Source: JAEUKQ01 sp964414755 (GTDB lineage Bacteria > Pseudomonadota > Alphaproteobacteria > JAEUKQ01). From it: a stretch of 9,314 nt of DNA. Positions 1 through 5,625 of the stretch are shown here, one piece after another. The position numbers and the translations under genes were made by a program. Below the pieces are notes generated by a model, which saw only the letters and a list, made by a program, of their open reading frames with translations, was not told the origin of the DNA and searched no databases. The stretch is taken from positions 1 to 9,314 of the forward strand of contig CAYPXH010000048.1 in NCBI GenBank assembly GCA_964414755.1, written 5' to 3'. Every line of letters starts with the position of its first letter. The first letter of the stretch is position 1.

Positions 1-30
1 AGTCTTACCAAAGTAAACAAAAATTTTCAT
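1..30 (-). CDS. Possible start of a gene running off the left edge
   Basis: On the minus strand an ATG at 30-28 opens a frame that stays open to the edge of the window (MKIFVYFGKT, ten codons). It follows the stop of the 46-219 frame by 15 bases and has a short AGGA element three bases upstream, which is closer than usual. The beginning looks like a cytoplasmic or beta-strand start, but ten residues cannot identify a family. It could equally be a chance ATG. Confidence 0.25.
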   Translation of the reverse strand, partial: MKIFVYFGKT

Positions 31-45
31 TATCCTGATTAGTTA

Positions 46-219
46 TTATCCCCAATTAAAGATCATTGATTTGCTGATAAACTTGCCACTTAAGCTTAAT
101 ATCATCGCGAATTTCTTGCTGCCAATATTCACTATAGGCGCAATCCATGTTTTAAAATCAACATGATTATCTCTCTCAAGCCTAATTGTTTTGCTGAATA
201 CTCTGCTTGGTCTTGGCAT
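46..219 (-). CDS. Small hypothetical protein (57 aa), possibly frameshifted
   Basis: This minus-strand frame starts at ATG 219-217 and has the best ribosome binding site in the left part, AAAGGAG seven bases before the start. It encodes 57 residues beginning MPRPSRVFSKTIRLERDNH and ending IFNWG. The first 24 residues are basic and hydrophilic; the rest is an ordinary mix with no visible motif, signal peptide or cysteine. A second minus frame, 148-56, gives a charged amphipathic stretch (starting MDCAYSEYWQQEIRDD) that looks more protein-like than the downstream half of the nominal frame. One extra A in the A-run at 150-153 would join the good start to that second frame as a 53-residue protein. 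The gene may therefore be a recent frameshift pseudogene. I do not recognise the family. Confidence 0.45.
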   Translation of the reverse strand: MPRPSRVFSKTIRLERDNHVDFKTWIAPIVNIGSKKFAMILSLSGKFISKSMIFNWG

Positions 220-286
220 TTGATTACTCCTTTAGCTCAAAGGTTTTTTGAAAAGCTAGAATGTAATGAGCCGTCGATTTTATCAT

Positions 287-300
287 GGCTCCGTTGCAAA
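287..300 (+). repeat. Possible IS6-family terminal inverted repeat relic
   Basis: The 14 bases GGCTCCGTTGCAAA differ at two positions from the terminal repeat of IS26 (GGCACTGTTGCAAA), the reference for the IS6 family. In that family the element interior would lie to the right of position 300. No transposase reading frame and no matching TTTGCAAC-type end occur in the window, so at most this is a solitary end left by a decayed or deleted element. The 14-base match could also be chance. A small dyad, GAGCC/GGCTC at 268-272 and 287-291, overlaps it. Confidence 0.25.
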
Positions 301-343
301 CCAACTGAAAATTTTAAAACGTTGGTCTAATATTTCCTAATCT

Positions 344-526
344 TTACCAACCCCTTTTAATTTCTATTCGGAAATTCGGATTTGTGAACATATTCATTCC
401 TAAAATCTCTTGATGCGGATCATAACCAACCCACTCTTCAAATGTAGGTAAGCTGATTTCACGTGCCAAAGTTCCTGACAAAGCTATGCAAACAAAGCCA
501 ATAGACCAGGCGGTAATTTTTTTCAT
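344..526 (-). CDS. Small exported protein, 60 aa
   Basis: The 60-residue product starts MKKITAWSIGFVCIALSGTLA, a textbook Sec signal peptide: two lysines, a hydrophobic core and a small-residue cleavage site after about residue 21. The mature part would be only about 39 residues, acidic at first (EISLPTFEEWVGYDPHQE) and basic at the end, finishing IKRGW. The mature part has no cysteine; the single cysteine is in the signal peptide. The start is fixed by the signal peptide; the ribosome site is weak (AAAAGAA only). It follows the 555-920 gene by 28 bases on the same strand and could be co-transcribed, although a possible promoter lies at 554-582. It may be a complete mini-protein or the surviving front end of a longer gene. 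Function unknown. Confidence 0.55.
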   Translation of the reverse strand: MKKITAWSIGFVCIALSGTLAREISLPTFEEWVGYDPHQEILGMNMFTNPNFRIEIKRGW

Positions 527-553
527 TTTTACATTCTTTTTTACAAAATAATT

Positions 554-582
554 TTTATAATTTGCGGTAAAAAGTTATGCAA
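554..582 (-). promoter_or_regulatory. Candidate sigma-70 type promoter for the 60-aa gene
   Basis: Read on the minus strand, TTGCAT (582-577) is followed after 17 bases by TATAAA (559-554), 28 bases before the ATG at 526. The -35 matches the consensus at only three of six positions and the -10 at five. It overlaps the last codons and stop of the upstream gene, and the area is AT-rich, so chance is possible. Confidence 0.28.
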
Positions 583-920
583 TTTTCGCGCTGCTGTACA
601 TCAACCAGCTGGGATTCAATTAAAAACTGACAAAATGTTTCGGGTGTATCGTCGGGTACGTTTTCACCCCCATATTCGGCAACTCGTTGGTCGATATTGC
701 GTTCGGCTAATATAGCCGCGCATATTTTCCCTTCGGGCTGGGTAACATTACCTTGCTTGTGAATCACAAGATGTTGTACATCGTTTTTTAAAAGCCCTGC
801 TTCATCCAATGCGTTGCACATGGGTTGCATATTGCGCAAAACACATTCCAAACAAATTGATAAAGCCTGTGACGCCGAATATGGAATGATTACAAGAATC
901 AGTATTTGAATAATACGCAT
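555..920 (-). CDS. Exported six-cysteine protein, paralog 2 (121 aa)
   Basis: The 121-residue protein begins with a hydrophobic Sec signal (MRIIQILILVIIPYSASQA, cleavage near residue 19-21). The mature part has exactly six cysteines, at 23, 26, 35, 67, 97 and 114, that is C-x2-C-x8-C-x31-C-x29-C-x16-C. The 996-1382 neighbour has the same pattern and also shares QP-x-C, L-x-x-DVQ-x-L, TPETFC-x-FL and C-x-x-FY, so the two are tandem paralogs. Six paired cysteines in an exported protein suggest three disulfides and a compact helical fold in the periplasm or outside the cell. A GAAAGG element nine bases upstream supports the start. The gap to its paralog is 75 bases. I do not recognise the family; the cysteine spacing does not fit saposins. 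Confidence 0.75.
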   Translation of the reverse strand: MRIIQILILVIIPYSASQALSICLECVLRNMQPMCNALDEAGLLKNDVQHLVIHKQGNVTQPEGKICAAILAERNIDQRVAEYGGENVPDDTPETFCQFLIESQLVDVQQRENCITFYRKL

Positions 921-995
921 GTGTTTTTGCCTTTCTTCCTATTTGTCATGATCATCAAAAGTAATGATATCAATGCACCTATTAAGCCCATTTAT

Positions 996-1382
996 TTAAT
1001 TCCACGGCATCTTGTTTTGTTGGTAAAAACCTTGACATTTTTTTTGTTTTTTTGCTGCTACAATGGCATTACCAACAAGAAAGCGGCAAAATGTTTCGGG
1101 TGTTTCAGCCACCATTTGGTTGCTGTAGGCATCTATTTGGCCTGTAACATAACGCTGTGTCAGTGCTTGTTCACAAAATTTTGTTGGCATCCTGCCTGTT
1201 TTTTCTGTTGTATTTCTTAGCCCCAAATATTGAACATCAGGCAATAATAGATTGGTCTGTGCCAATTCGGTGCATATCGGCTGTAATTCATACAGCAAAC
1301 ATTGAACGCAAAAATCAAATGCTAAAGCCTGTTTCACTGACAGGCACATGGCTATCGCAAGAATATACCTGGTTATAGACAT
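996..1382 (-). CDS. Exported six-cysteine protein, paralog 1 (128 aa)
   Basis: The 128-residue protein starts MSITRYILAIAMCLSVKQALA, a Sec signal peptide with cleavage after ALA near residue 21. Mature cysteines lie at 25, 28, 37, 70, 99 and 116, giving C-x2-C-x8-C-x32-C-x28-C-x16-C, nearly the same as its neighbour at 555-920. Shared blocks are LQP-x-C, L-x-DVQ-x-L around residues 46-53, ETFC-x-FL around 96-102 and C-x-x-FY near 116-120. The tail is basic (KKQKKC). The ribosome site before the ATG is weak (ACGG). The 180 bases upstream separate it from the 1565-2155 gene and contain one copy of a 33-bp direct repeat, so it probably has its own promoter, which I could not place confidently. 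Function unknown. Confidence 0.75.
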   Translation of the reverse strand: MSITRYILAIAMCLSVKQALAFDFCVQCLLYELQPICTELAQTNLLLPDVQYLGLRNTTEKTGRMPTKFCEQALTQRYVTGQIDAYSNQMVAETPETFCRFLVGNAIVAAKKQKKCQGFYQQNKMPWN

Positions 1383-1433
1383 GCTGTTTTGCCGTTCATA
1401 TTGTTAAGTGTTTACTTGTTTTTATATATCAAC

Positions 1434-1466
1434 ATTATGGCTTTTTTGTGGCAAAATTTTTCTTGC
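1434..1466. repeat. 33-bp direct repeat, copy 1
   Basis: The first 19 bases (ATTATGGCTTTTTTGTGGC, 1434-1452) are identical to 2476-2494, and the next 14 bases match at 9 positions without gaps, sharing an AATTTTC core. This copy is in the gap between the 1565-2155 and 996-1382 genes. The other copy sits across the stop codon of terL. The two copies bracket about 1 kb holding an exported-protein gene and its broken paralog. Confidence 0.6.
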
Positions 1467-1539
1467 TTTTGCGCATATACCGCTTATCCCAAAAAAACAA
1501 AGCTTCTTCTTACACACCCCAAAAAAATAATTTTAGGTA

Positions 1540-1554
1540 GTTTGCCCTACAAAC
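1540..1554 (-). terminator. Weak terminator-like hairpin after the 196-aa gene
   Basis: Eleven bases past the stop of the 1565-2155 gene, the minus strand reads GTTTG-TAGGG-CAAAC, a 5-bp stem with a 5-base loop. A run of seven T residues follows on the minus strand (1527-1521), about a dozen bases beyond the stem. The stem is short and the T-run is distant, so this is only a possible terminator. Confidence 0.25.
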
Positions 1555-1564
1555 AGAACCTTTT

Positions 1565-2155
1565 CTAGATCTTTTTCGCTATTTTCAGCCAACGTTTAAC
1601 TGCTGTTTCCGGATTACCATTAGCACAATTTTCCCCAAGTGGGCGTTGAAGGGTTTGTTGGGGTTTATTATGCTGGTAATAGGTAAGCTCAACATAAGCA
1701 GGCGAACTGGCCACCTGATAGGGTGTCATGCCATCCCAATTCATCGGCACGTACCATTCACTTACTATGTGCGCCTGGCATAATGCTTCAATGCGGCCAT
1801 TAGCAAAATCGATAATAATAACCAGATCTTCATCTTTTCTGGAATCATAGCGTGAATATCCTGTTACCACAAACCACTGATCAACTTTTACTATCTGGTG
1901 GTCAAATTGATAAGAACGTAATATGTCCTGCCACAGACCTTTGGGCAAAATTTTTGTTATTTCAGCTTGAAAAGGTGCATAAGAAAATAAATCAGCAGAA
2001 CCATAATTTAAATTTTGGGTCAAATTAACCCAATCAGCCCAAATAACACGGTCGGTAATTGGATTTATCGCTTGCGCATAGATGGTATTGGTATATGTCA
2101 TCATCGCCAACAACCAACTAAAAAGAAATGCTCTTTTAAAAATATTTCTGAACAT
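1565..2155 (-). CDS. Exported protein of unknown function (196 aa)
   Basis: The start at 2155 is supported by AAAGGA eight bases upstream and by a signal peptide of about 28 residues (basic MFRNIFKR, hydrophobic core, ending IYAQ). The mature part is rich in aromatic residues and predicted strands, for example WFVVTGYSRYD and DLVIIIDFANGRIEAL. It has two cysteines (EALC and GENC) that could form one disulfide. The C-terminus carries CANG...AVKRWL and a lysine-rich tail. This block recurs as CADG...AVERWL in the broken frame at 2184-2450, which identifies the two as paralogs. It could be a soluble periplasmic or released protein. No known family is recognised. The upstream neighbour, 29 bases away, is the relic paralog, so the gene may be read from a promoter beyond it. 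Confidence 0.75.
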   Translation of the reverse strand: MFRNIFKRAFLFSWLLAMMTYTNTIYAQAINPITDRVIWADWVNLTQNLNYGSADLFSYAPFQAEITKILPKGLWQDILRSYQFDHQIVKVDQWFVVTGYSRYDSRKDEDLVIIIDFANGRIEALCQAHIVSEWYVPMNWDGMTPYQVASSPAYVELTYYQHNKPQQTLQRPLGENCANGNPETAVKRWLKIAKKI

Positions 2156-2183
2156 TTATTTTATCCTTTACGGTTTTACATGC

Positions 2184-2450
2184 TTACTTTATCAAAGGAT
2201 TGCTAGTTTCTTTAGGCTGCGTTTCTAACCAACGTTCAACCGCCAATTTGGCAAACCCGTCTGCACAACCCCTTTTCACTTCATAATATTTCGTATCGTT
2301 TGCTGCCTCTTTATATTCATATCTGAACACAGGTTCATGAACCGTAACATCGAATGAATTATATATTGCTTTAATACGCAGGATATCTCGATCGATCTCC
2401 TTTGAAAAGGTAATATCAAATAATAAAATAATTCTCCCTTTTAAATCAAT
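2184..2450 (-). pseudogene. Truncated paralog of the 196-aa exported protein
   Basis: An open minus-strand frame of 88 codons ends at TAA 2184-2186. It starts right after an in-frame stop (2451-2453), contains no ATG and has no signal peptide. Its translation includes IDLKGRI near the front and CADGFAKLAVERWL near the end, aligning with IDFANGRI and CANGNPETAVKRWL of the intact 1565-2155 protein; in the second block 8 of 14 residues are identical. The first cysteine of the intact protein has no counterpart. Upstream there is room for only about 50 bases before the terL stop, and the matching frame there has two stops. The gene therefore lost its 5' half, probably in the rearrangement that placed it beside terL. 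It lies 29 bases upstream of its intact relative. Confidence 0.7.
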
Positions 2451-2475
2451 TTATCCACGAAAAAGTTAATCTTTA

Positions 2476-2508
2476 ATTATGGCTTTTTTGTGGCCAGAAT
2501 TTTCCTAC
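2476..2508. repeat. 33-bp direct repeat, copy 2, overlapping the terL stop
   Basis: The first 19 bases (2476-2494) are identical to 1434-1452 and the similarity continues weakly to 2508, running over the terL stop codon at 2505-2507. The copies have the same orientation, about 1042 bases apart. The position at the exact edge between phage-type DNA and a truncated gene suggests a rearrangement boundary. Confidence 0.6.
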
Positions 2509-3773
2509 CACCCGAATGGGTTGTATTCCGCTTGGGTTTTGCCCATGGGTGGTTGCGGACGGGTGCGGTCACGCCAGCCCACCGCCAAATACCGAAACGC
2601 ATCGGCCGCATGGCTTGCCCAATCATGTAGCGGATTTACCCGAAAAGTTTGTGCTTTATCATCCCAATCTCGGCGATATTGACGCAATCCTTCAATCCCA
2701 CGGGCACAGCGTGTGCGATCAAACCGGCATTGCGGCAACAGCACGCGCACCGCATTAATGCCATCTTGAATCGATAATTTCGGTACAATACGCCCCTTAA
2801 TACCCATGTGTTGCAGGGTTTCAATACGGCTGCGACCGGTACCCAATTCACGCACGGCTGCATCATGGGGTAATAGATGCTCGCCGTAACGATAGGGCTT
2901 GGCAGCTAATTGGCTAACATAATAATCCAACCCCGCCCCGCTGGCCTCAAGATAATCAATAATTGCTAACCCACCCCCATATTGTTGATAAAGCCAAATG
3001 GCCGTACTGTCACTAAGACCCAAATCCCAAGCGCTATGTACGGGTTGATCGGGATGATAGGAAAGGCTACACAAGCTACCTTGTTGTTCCAGGCGGTTTA
3101 TTAAATCTCCATAATAAGCCCCTTGTATGGCTGCCTGAAAACTACATTCAAACTCTTGATCATATTGATCATCTGTCATGCTGCGGCGGGCGGCTGCCAG
3201 CTCATCTAACGGCAATATTCCGGTTGCACTGGCTTTTAAACAAAATGTAAACCATGATGGATCTGTTTGCGCCTGTTCATAAAGCTGGCAAAAAGCATTA
3301 CGCCCCATTGGCGTACCAATGAAAATTGCCCATCCCTGCCGATCGGCCAATATCGGGCGCACTACTTCCGCCCACAAACGTGGCGACATTTGCGCATATT
3401 CATCCAATACCACCCCATCTAAATATAATCCACGTAATCGTTCGGGGTTATCGGCACCATAAAGACGTACCCGGCCACCATTTGGGTAATCAACCCGTAA
3501 TTCGCTTTCGTGGAATTTCACCCCATCAATTGCCCGGCTATATTGTTTTAGATATTCCCAGGCAATATCCTTGGCCTGAACAAAAAGTGGGGCAATATAG
3601 GCAAAGCGTGGCTGTGGCCTGGTTGATGTTAAGGCACCACGAATAAGTTCGTTAATGCAGGCAACTGTTTTACCAGCGCGGCGGTGGGCAACACCAACCG
3701 CAAAGCGCTGTTGCCGCCGGTGTAATGGTAAAAAAGCTTGTCTTGGGCGGTAAGGAATAACAATGGAAGACAT
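2505..3773 (-). CDS. terL: Phage terminase large subunit (TerL)
   Basis: This is the motor of a tailed-phage packaging machine: it translocates DNA into the prohead with ATP and cuts the concatemer. The start at 3773 (MSSIVIPYRPRQAF, 422 aa) is preferred because AGGA lies five bases upstream; an in-frame ATG at 3878 would add 35 hydrophobic residues unlike a terminase. Walker A is A29-HRRA-GKT with K35, Walker B is VVLDE with D124-E125, and a coupling motif GTPMGRN lies at 153-159. The C-terminal RNase H-like nuclease shows AWDLGLSD (D250, D255), LPHDAA (D304) and HDWASHAADAFRY (D384, D391), so the acidic residues are intact and the length is normal. TerS is encoded upstream, past an intervening gene. 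No portal or capsid gene follows. The protein looks functional even if the rest of the phage is absent. Confidence 0.93.
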   Translation of the reverse strand: MSSIVIPYRPRQAFLPLHRRQQRFAVGVAHRRAGKTVACINELIRGALTSTRPQPRFAYIAPLFVQAKDIAWEYLKQYSRAIDGVKFHESELRVDYPNGGRVRLYGADNPERLRGLYLDGVVLDEYAQMSPRLWAEVVRPILADRQGWAIFIGTPMGRNAFCQLYEQAQTDPSWFTFCLKASATGILPLDELAAARRSMTDDQYDQEFECSFQAAIQGAYYGDLINRLEQQGSLCSLSYHPDQPVHSAWDLGLSDSTAIWLYQQYGGGLAIIDYLEASGAGLDYYVSQLAAKPYRYGEHLLPHDAAVRELGTGRSRIETLQHMGIKGRIVPKLSIQDGINAVRVLLPQCRFDRTRCARGIEGLRQYRRDWDDKAQTFRVNPLHDWASHAADAFRYLAVGWRDRTRPQPPMGKTQAEYNPFGW

Positions 3774-3820
3774 AATTTTCCTGACTGTTACGATAAAAAG
3801 ACTGATGAATCTTAAATACC

Positions 3821-3839
3821 CCCCTGACAACATCAGGGG
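3821..3839. promoter_or_regulatory. Dyad upstream of terL (possible operator or leader hairpin)
   Basis: CCCCTGA-CAACA-TCAGGGG is a perfect 7-bp inverted repeat with a 5-base loop, extended by TA/TA with two bulged C residues. Its near edge is 47 bases upstream of the terL start, in the probable leader or promoter region. Neither strand has a good T-run after it, so a repressor operator or a leader structure fits better than a terminator. Confidence 0.4.
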
Positions 3840-4048
3840 TAATATTGCAGACAAATTTTTAAAAAACGCAGCGCGCAATTAATTATCATGTGGCTAAAAA
3901 ATAAGTCATCGAACCACGCATATAAATTATGCGCTGTTTTTAATTAAAAATACGTGTTTCATTATCAATTAATGGGTTTATAAAAAGGCTTTTAATATTT
4001 GCGCCTGGGGGATTTAGCTTAACAAACATCTATTGCTAAGGGTACACT
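3840..4048. other. Intergenic stretch between terL and the exported-protein gene
   Basis: I see no convincing gene here on either strand. The stretch is AT-rich and holds one small dyad, CGCATA-TAAAT-TATGCG at 3917-3933, followed on the plus strand by CTGTTTTTAATT, which could be a weak terminator or an operator. The promoter for terL probably lies in or beside this stretch. A 5'-tRNA-like string near 4007-4020 does not continue into a tRNA. Confidence 0.4.
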
Positions 4049-4204
4049 ATGATGGGAGAACAACAGACATGCGGCAATTGTCACTTAATTACCGCATATT
4101 GTTGGGTCGATCATGCCCCCTATTATTTATGCAAAACCGTTTTTTGCCTTGGTATCTATTCAAATAACTTTTTTAGGGCATCCATACAAGTGGCTGGGCC
4201 ATGA
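4049..4204 (+). CDS. Possible small cysteine-rich protein (51 aa)
   Basis: A plus-strand frame begins ATG ATG at 4049, with AAGGG six bases upstream, and ends at TGA 4202-4204. The 51 residues contain five cysteines in the first 33 positions: CGNC (8, 11), C18, C28 and C33. This resembles a zinc-binding ribbon or knuckle. The last 49 bases overlap the 3' end of the convergent gene at 4156-4809, so at least that part of the frame is constrained by another gene. Small zinc-ribbon proteins are common near phage packaging genes, but no specific family is recognised, and a chance frame is quite possible. Confidence 0.3.
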   Translation: MMGEQQTCGNCHLITAYCWVDHAPYYLCKTVFCLGIYSNNFFRASIQVAGP

Positions 4205-4809
4205 AGCGGGGCAGCACCGCAAGGTTCTAAATCCTTTTTAAGAAGTTCAAGGTTAACAATAAAACGGTCTGCCTGCCCCTCGTGCCAATACAGCGCTTCA
4301 CCTTTCTTGTGTGAAGTTGAGACATAAAGCACCTGCACCTGCCCACCCCGTTGATCTGGCCCCAATAAGGTTTGGCTAAACAGCTGCGACACCGATGTGG
4401 AAACAAGTATTGTTTGTTGTTCAGACAACATTTCTGTCAATGGCTTGTTCCAAGTATATGATACAACCAAGACATCGTCGCAATCCCATAAAGCAGCCTT
4501 TGGATTTGTGGGGCTTGGCGGGCAAAAACCAATGGCTATATCCAAACGTTGTTCCCTAACCCAACTTTGGGTGCGGATTTGATCCAGCTTCATGTTAACC
4601 TGGGGTGGATTACCCAGGGGGAAAATTTTTTCAAGCCCTGCTTGTACCCGTTCCCAATTTAACAAGTTAAAATTTTCGGTCAAACAATGTCCGCCCATAA
4701 CACACATCATAAATTCGGGTCTTGTTGTGAAATCTGGCCTAGTTTGCTGGGCTAAAGCAGGTAACGTCAATCCGGAAATCAAAACAGCTGAAAGGGCTAA
4801 AATACGCAT
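4156..4809 (-). CDS. Exported six-cysteine protein between terS and terL (217 aa)
   Basis: The product has a clear signal peptide, MRILALSAVLISGLTLPALA, cleaved before QQ. The second of two adjacent ATGs (4809) is preferred because GAGG is four bases from it and only one base from the first. The mature part has six cysteines in three local pairs: C-x5-C near the front (MMCVMGGHC), C-x13-C in the middle (GFC...WDC) and C-x10-C at the end (EPC...ATC), suggesting three disulfides. It is not a packaging protein, yet it lies between terS and terL on the same strand with its own promoter at 4899-4927. That is the arrangement of a phage moron gene, or of a host gene caught in a rearrangement. Only a weak GCAAAA/TTTTGC hairpin (4131-4147) follows it. 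Function unknown; no family recognised. Confidence 0.75.
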   Translation of the reverse strand: MRILALSAVLISGLTLPALAQQTRPDFTTRPEFMMCVMGGHCLTENFNLLNWERVQAGLEKIFPLGNPPQVNMKLDQIRTQSWVREQRLDIAIGFCPPSPTNPKAALWDCDDVLVVSYTWNKPLTEMLSEQQTILVSTSVSQLFSQTLLGPDQRGGQVQVLYVSTSHKKGEALYWHEGQADRFIVNLELLKKDLEPCGAAPLHGPATCMDALKKLFE

Positions 4810-4898
4810 CATGCCTCATAATCTAGGATTATATTTTTTGGCGCGTGCTTCAACCGTTTTACTGGGTCATAAGCATGCACCCATTTACTACCCGCTAC

Positions 4899-4927
4899 AT
4901 TGTATCATATACGACCAATGCAATCAA
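4899..4927 (-). promoter_or_regulatory. Sigma-70 type promoter for the 217-aa exported protein
   Basis: On the minus strand TTGATT (4927-4922) and TACAAT (4904-4899) are separated by exactly 17 bases, matching four of six and five of six consensus positions. The predicted transcript would have an untranslated leader of about 80 bases before the start at 4809. It lies between the terS stop (4990) and the gene, giving the gene transcription independent of terS. Confidence 0.5.
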
Positions 4928-4989
4928 TAATCTAGCTGATACCATATCTTGGAACGGCTTTAACTTTTGAATATGGGATTAAATGATCC

Positions 4990-5511
4990 TTAAAAATCGC
5001 TTACATCATCCAACCATTCAACCTGCAAAGATTGTGGCTGGTAGTTTTCCTGGGTTGATGGTGGGGTATTGAGGGATACAGTGTCTGATGCATATTTTTG
5101 GGATGATATGCGCATAATAAACCATTTACGGGCATCAATGCGCAATTTAGCCCGCTGCACATGTTCGCTATTAAATGTTATACTTTCCGCACCATTTCGA
5201 TCTTTTGCCTTTAAAATCCAGTCTTGATTGGTTTGGTCGGCAATTTCCAAAATTTCTTCCATCAGAAGATCGGCTTGTACCATACGTGCTGCCCGGTATA
5301 AATCGCGAAATTCTTCTGAAACCGCCAACCAGCGAAAAACCGTGCTTCTGCTGGCTGGGGCATTGGGGCTGCCGCATATCTGGCGCAGGCTTTCACCATT
5401 AATCAGGCGGTTGCAAATTTCCTGGGCTTTTTCTTGATGATAACGGTTTGATAGCTTGGATATTTTTTTAGTTGCCAATGTTCGTGACATCGACTTTGCC
5501 GCAATCGGCAT
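4990..5511 (-). CDS. terS: Phage terminase small subunit, Sf6 gp1-like (TerS)
   Basis: TerS recognises phage DNA and hands it to TerL. Counting from MPIAAKSM (173 aa), an N-terminal helix-turn-helix spans about 27-70: EKAQEICNRLINGESLRQIC, then STVFRWLAVSEEFRDLY. The next helices carry the family hallmarks ARMVQADLLMEEILEIAD (about 75-92) and EHVQRAKLRIDARKW (about 116-130). This is the order seen in Sf6 gp1-type small terminases. The start at 5511 has GGAGGT just upstream; an ATG four codons earlier (5523) has only GGAAG. The C-terminal 30 residues are polar and end in acidic WLDDVSDF, which may contact TerL. A promoter region with two TATAAT boxes lies upstream. The next gene on the strand is an exported protein rather than terL, which is unusual. 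Confidence 0.9.
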   Translation of the reverse strand: MPIAAKSMSRTLATKKISKLSNRYHQEKAQEICNRLINGESLRQICGSPNAPASRSTVFRWLAVSEEFRDLYRAARMVQADLLMEEILEIADQTNQDWILKAKDRNGAESITFNSEHVQRAKLRIDARKWFIMRISSQKYASDTVSLNTPPSTQENYQPQSLQVEWLDDVSDF

Positions 5512-5562
5512 GTGCACCTCCATGGTTCTTCCAAAAACTAAGAAATAAAATACTGTTTTTGT

Positions 5563-5577
5563 ATTATAAATATTATA
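5563..5577 (-). promoter_or_regulatory. Probable -10 region for terS
   Basis: Two perfect TATAAT boxes occur on the minus strand, at 5577-5572 and 5568-5563, 52-61 bases before the terS start, inside a very AT-rich block. I found no good -35 at 17 bases for either, so the promoter may need an activator or be driven by a phage factor. Which box is used cannot be told from sequence. Confidence 0.35.
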
Positions 5578-5625
5578 TAATCTGCTTCACACCTATACCT
5601 AAGACCATTTTTGCACATGAACAAT

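Noticed and set aside
555..1382. Saposin-like domains in the six-cysteine proteins
   Set aside because: Saposins also have six cysteines starting with C-x2-C, but there the third cysteine is far away and the last two are close together; here the third follows after 8 residues and the last two are 16 apart.
2516..3646. Plus-strand open frames opposite terL, such as 3326-3646
   Set aside because: They are antisense shadows of a long gene with clear terminase motifs and have no recognisable protein features of their own.
3774..3878. N-terminal extension of terL from an earlier ATG
   Set aside because: The extra 35 residues are a hydrophobic stretch not expected in a terminase, and a good ribosome site lies directly before the later ATG at 3773.
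4007..4025. 5' half of a tRNA (GGGGGATTTAGCTT)
   Set aside because: The string resembles a tRNA start, but no anticodon arm, T arm or matching acceptor strand follows.
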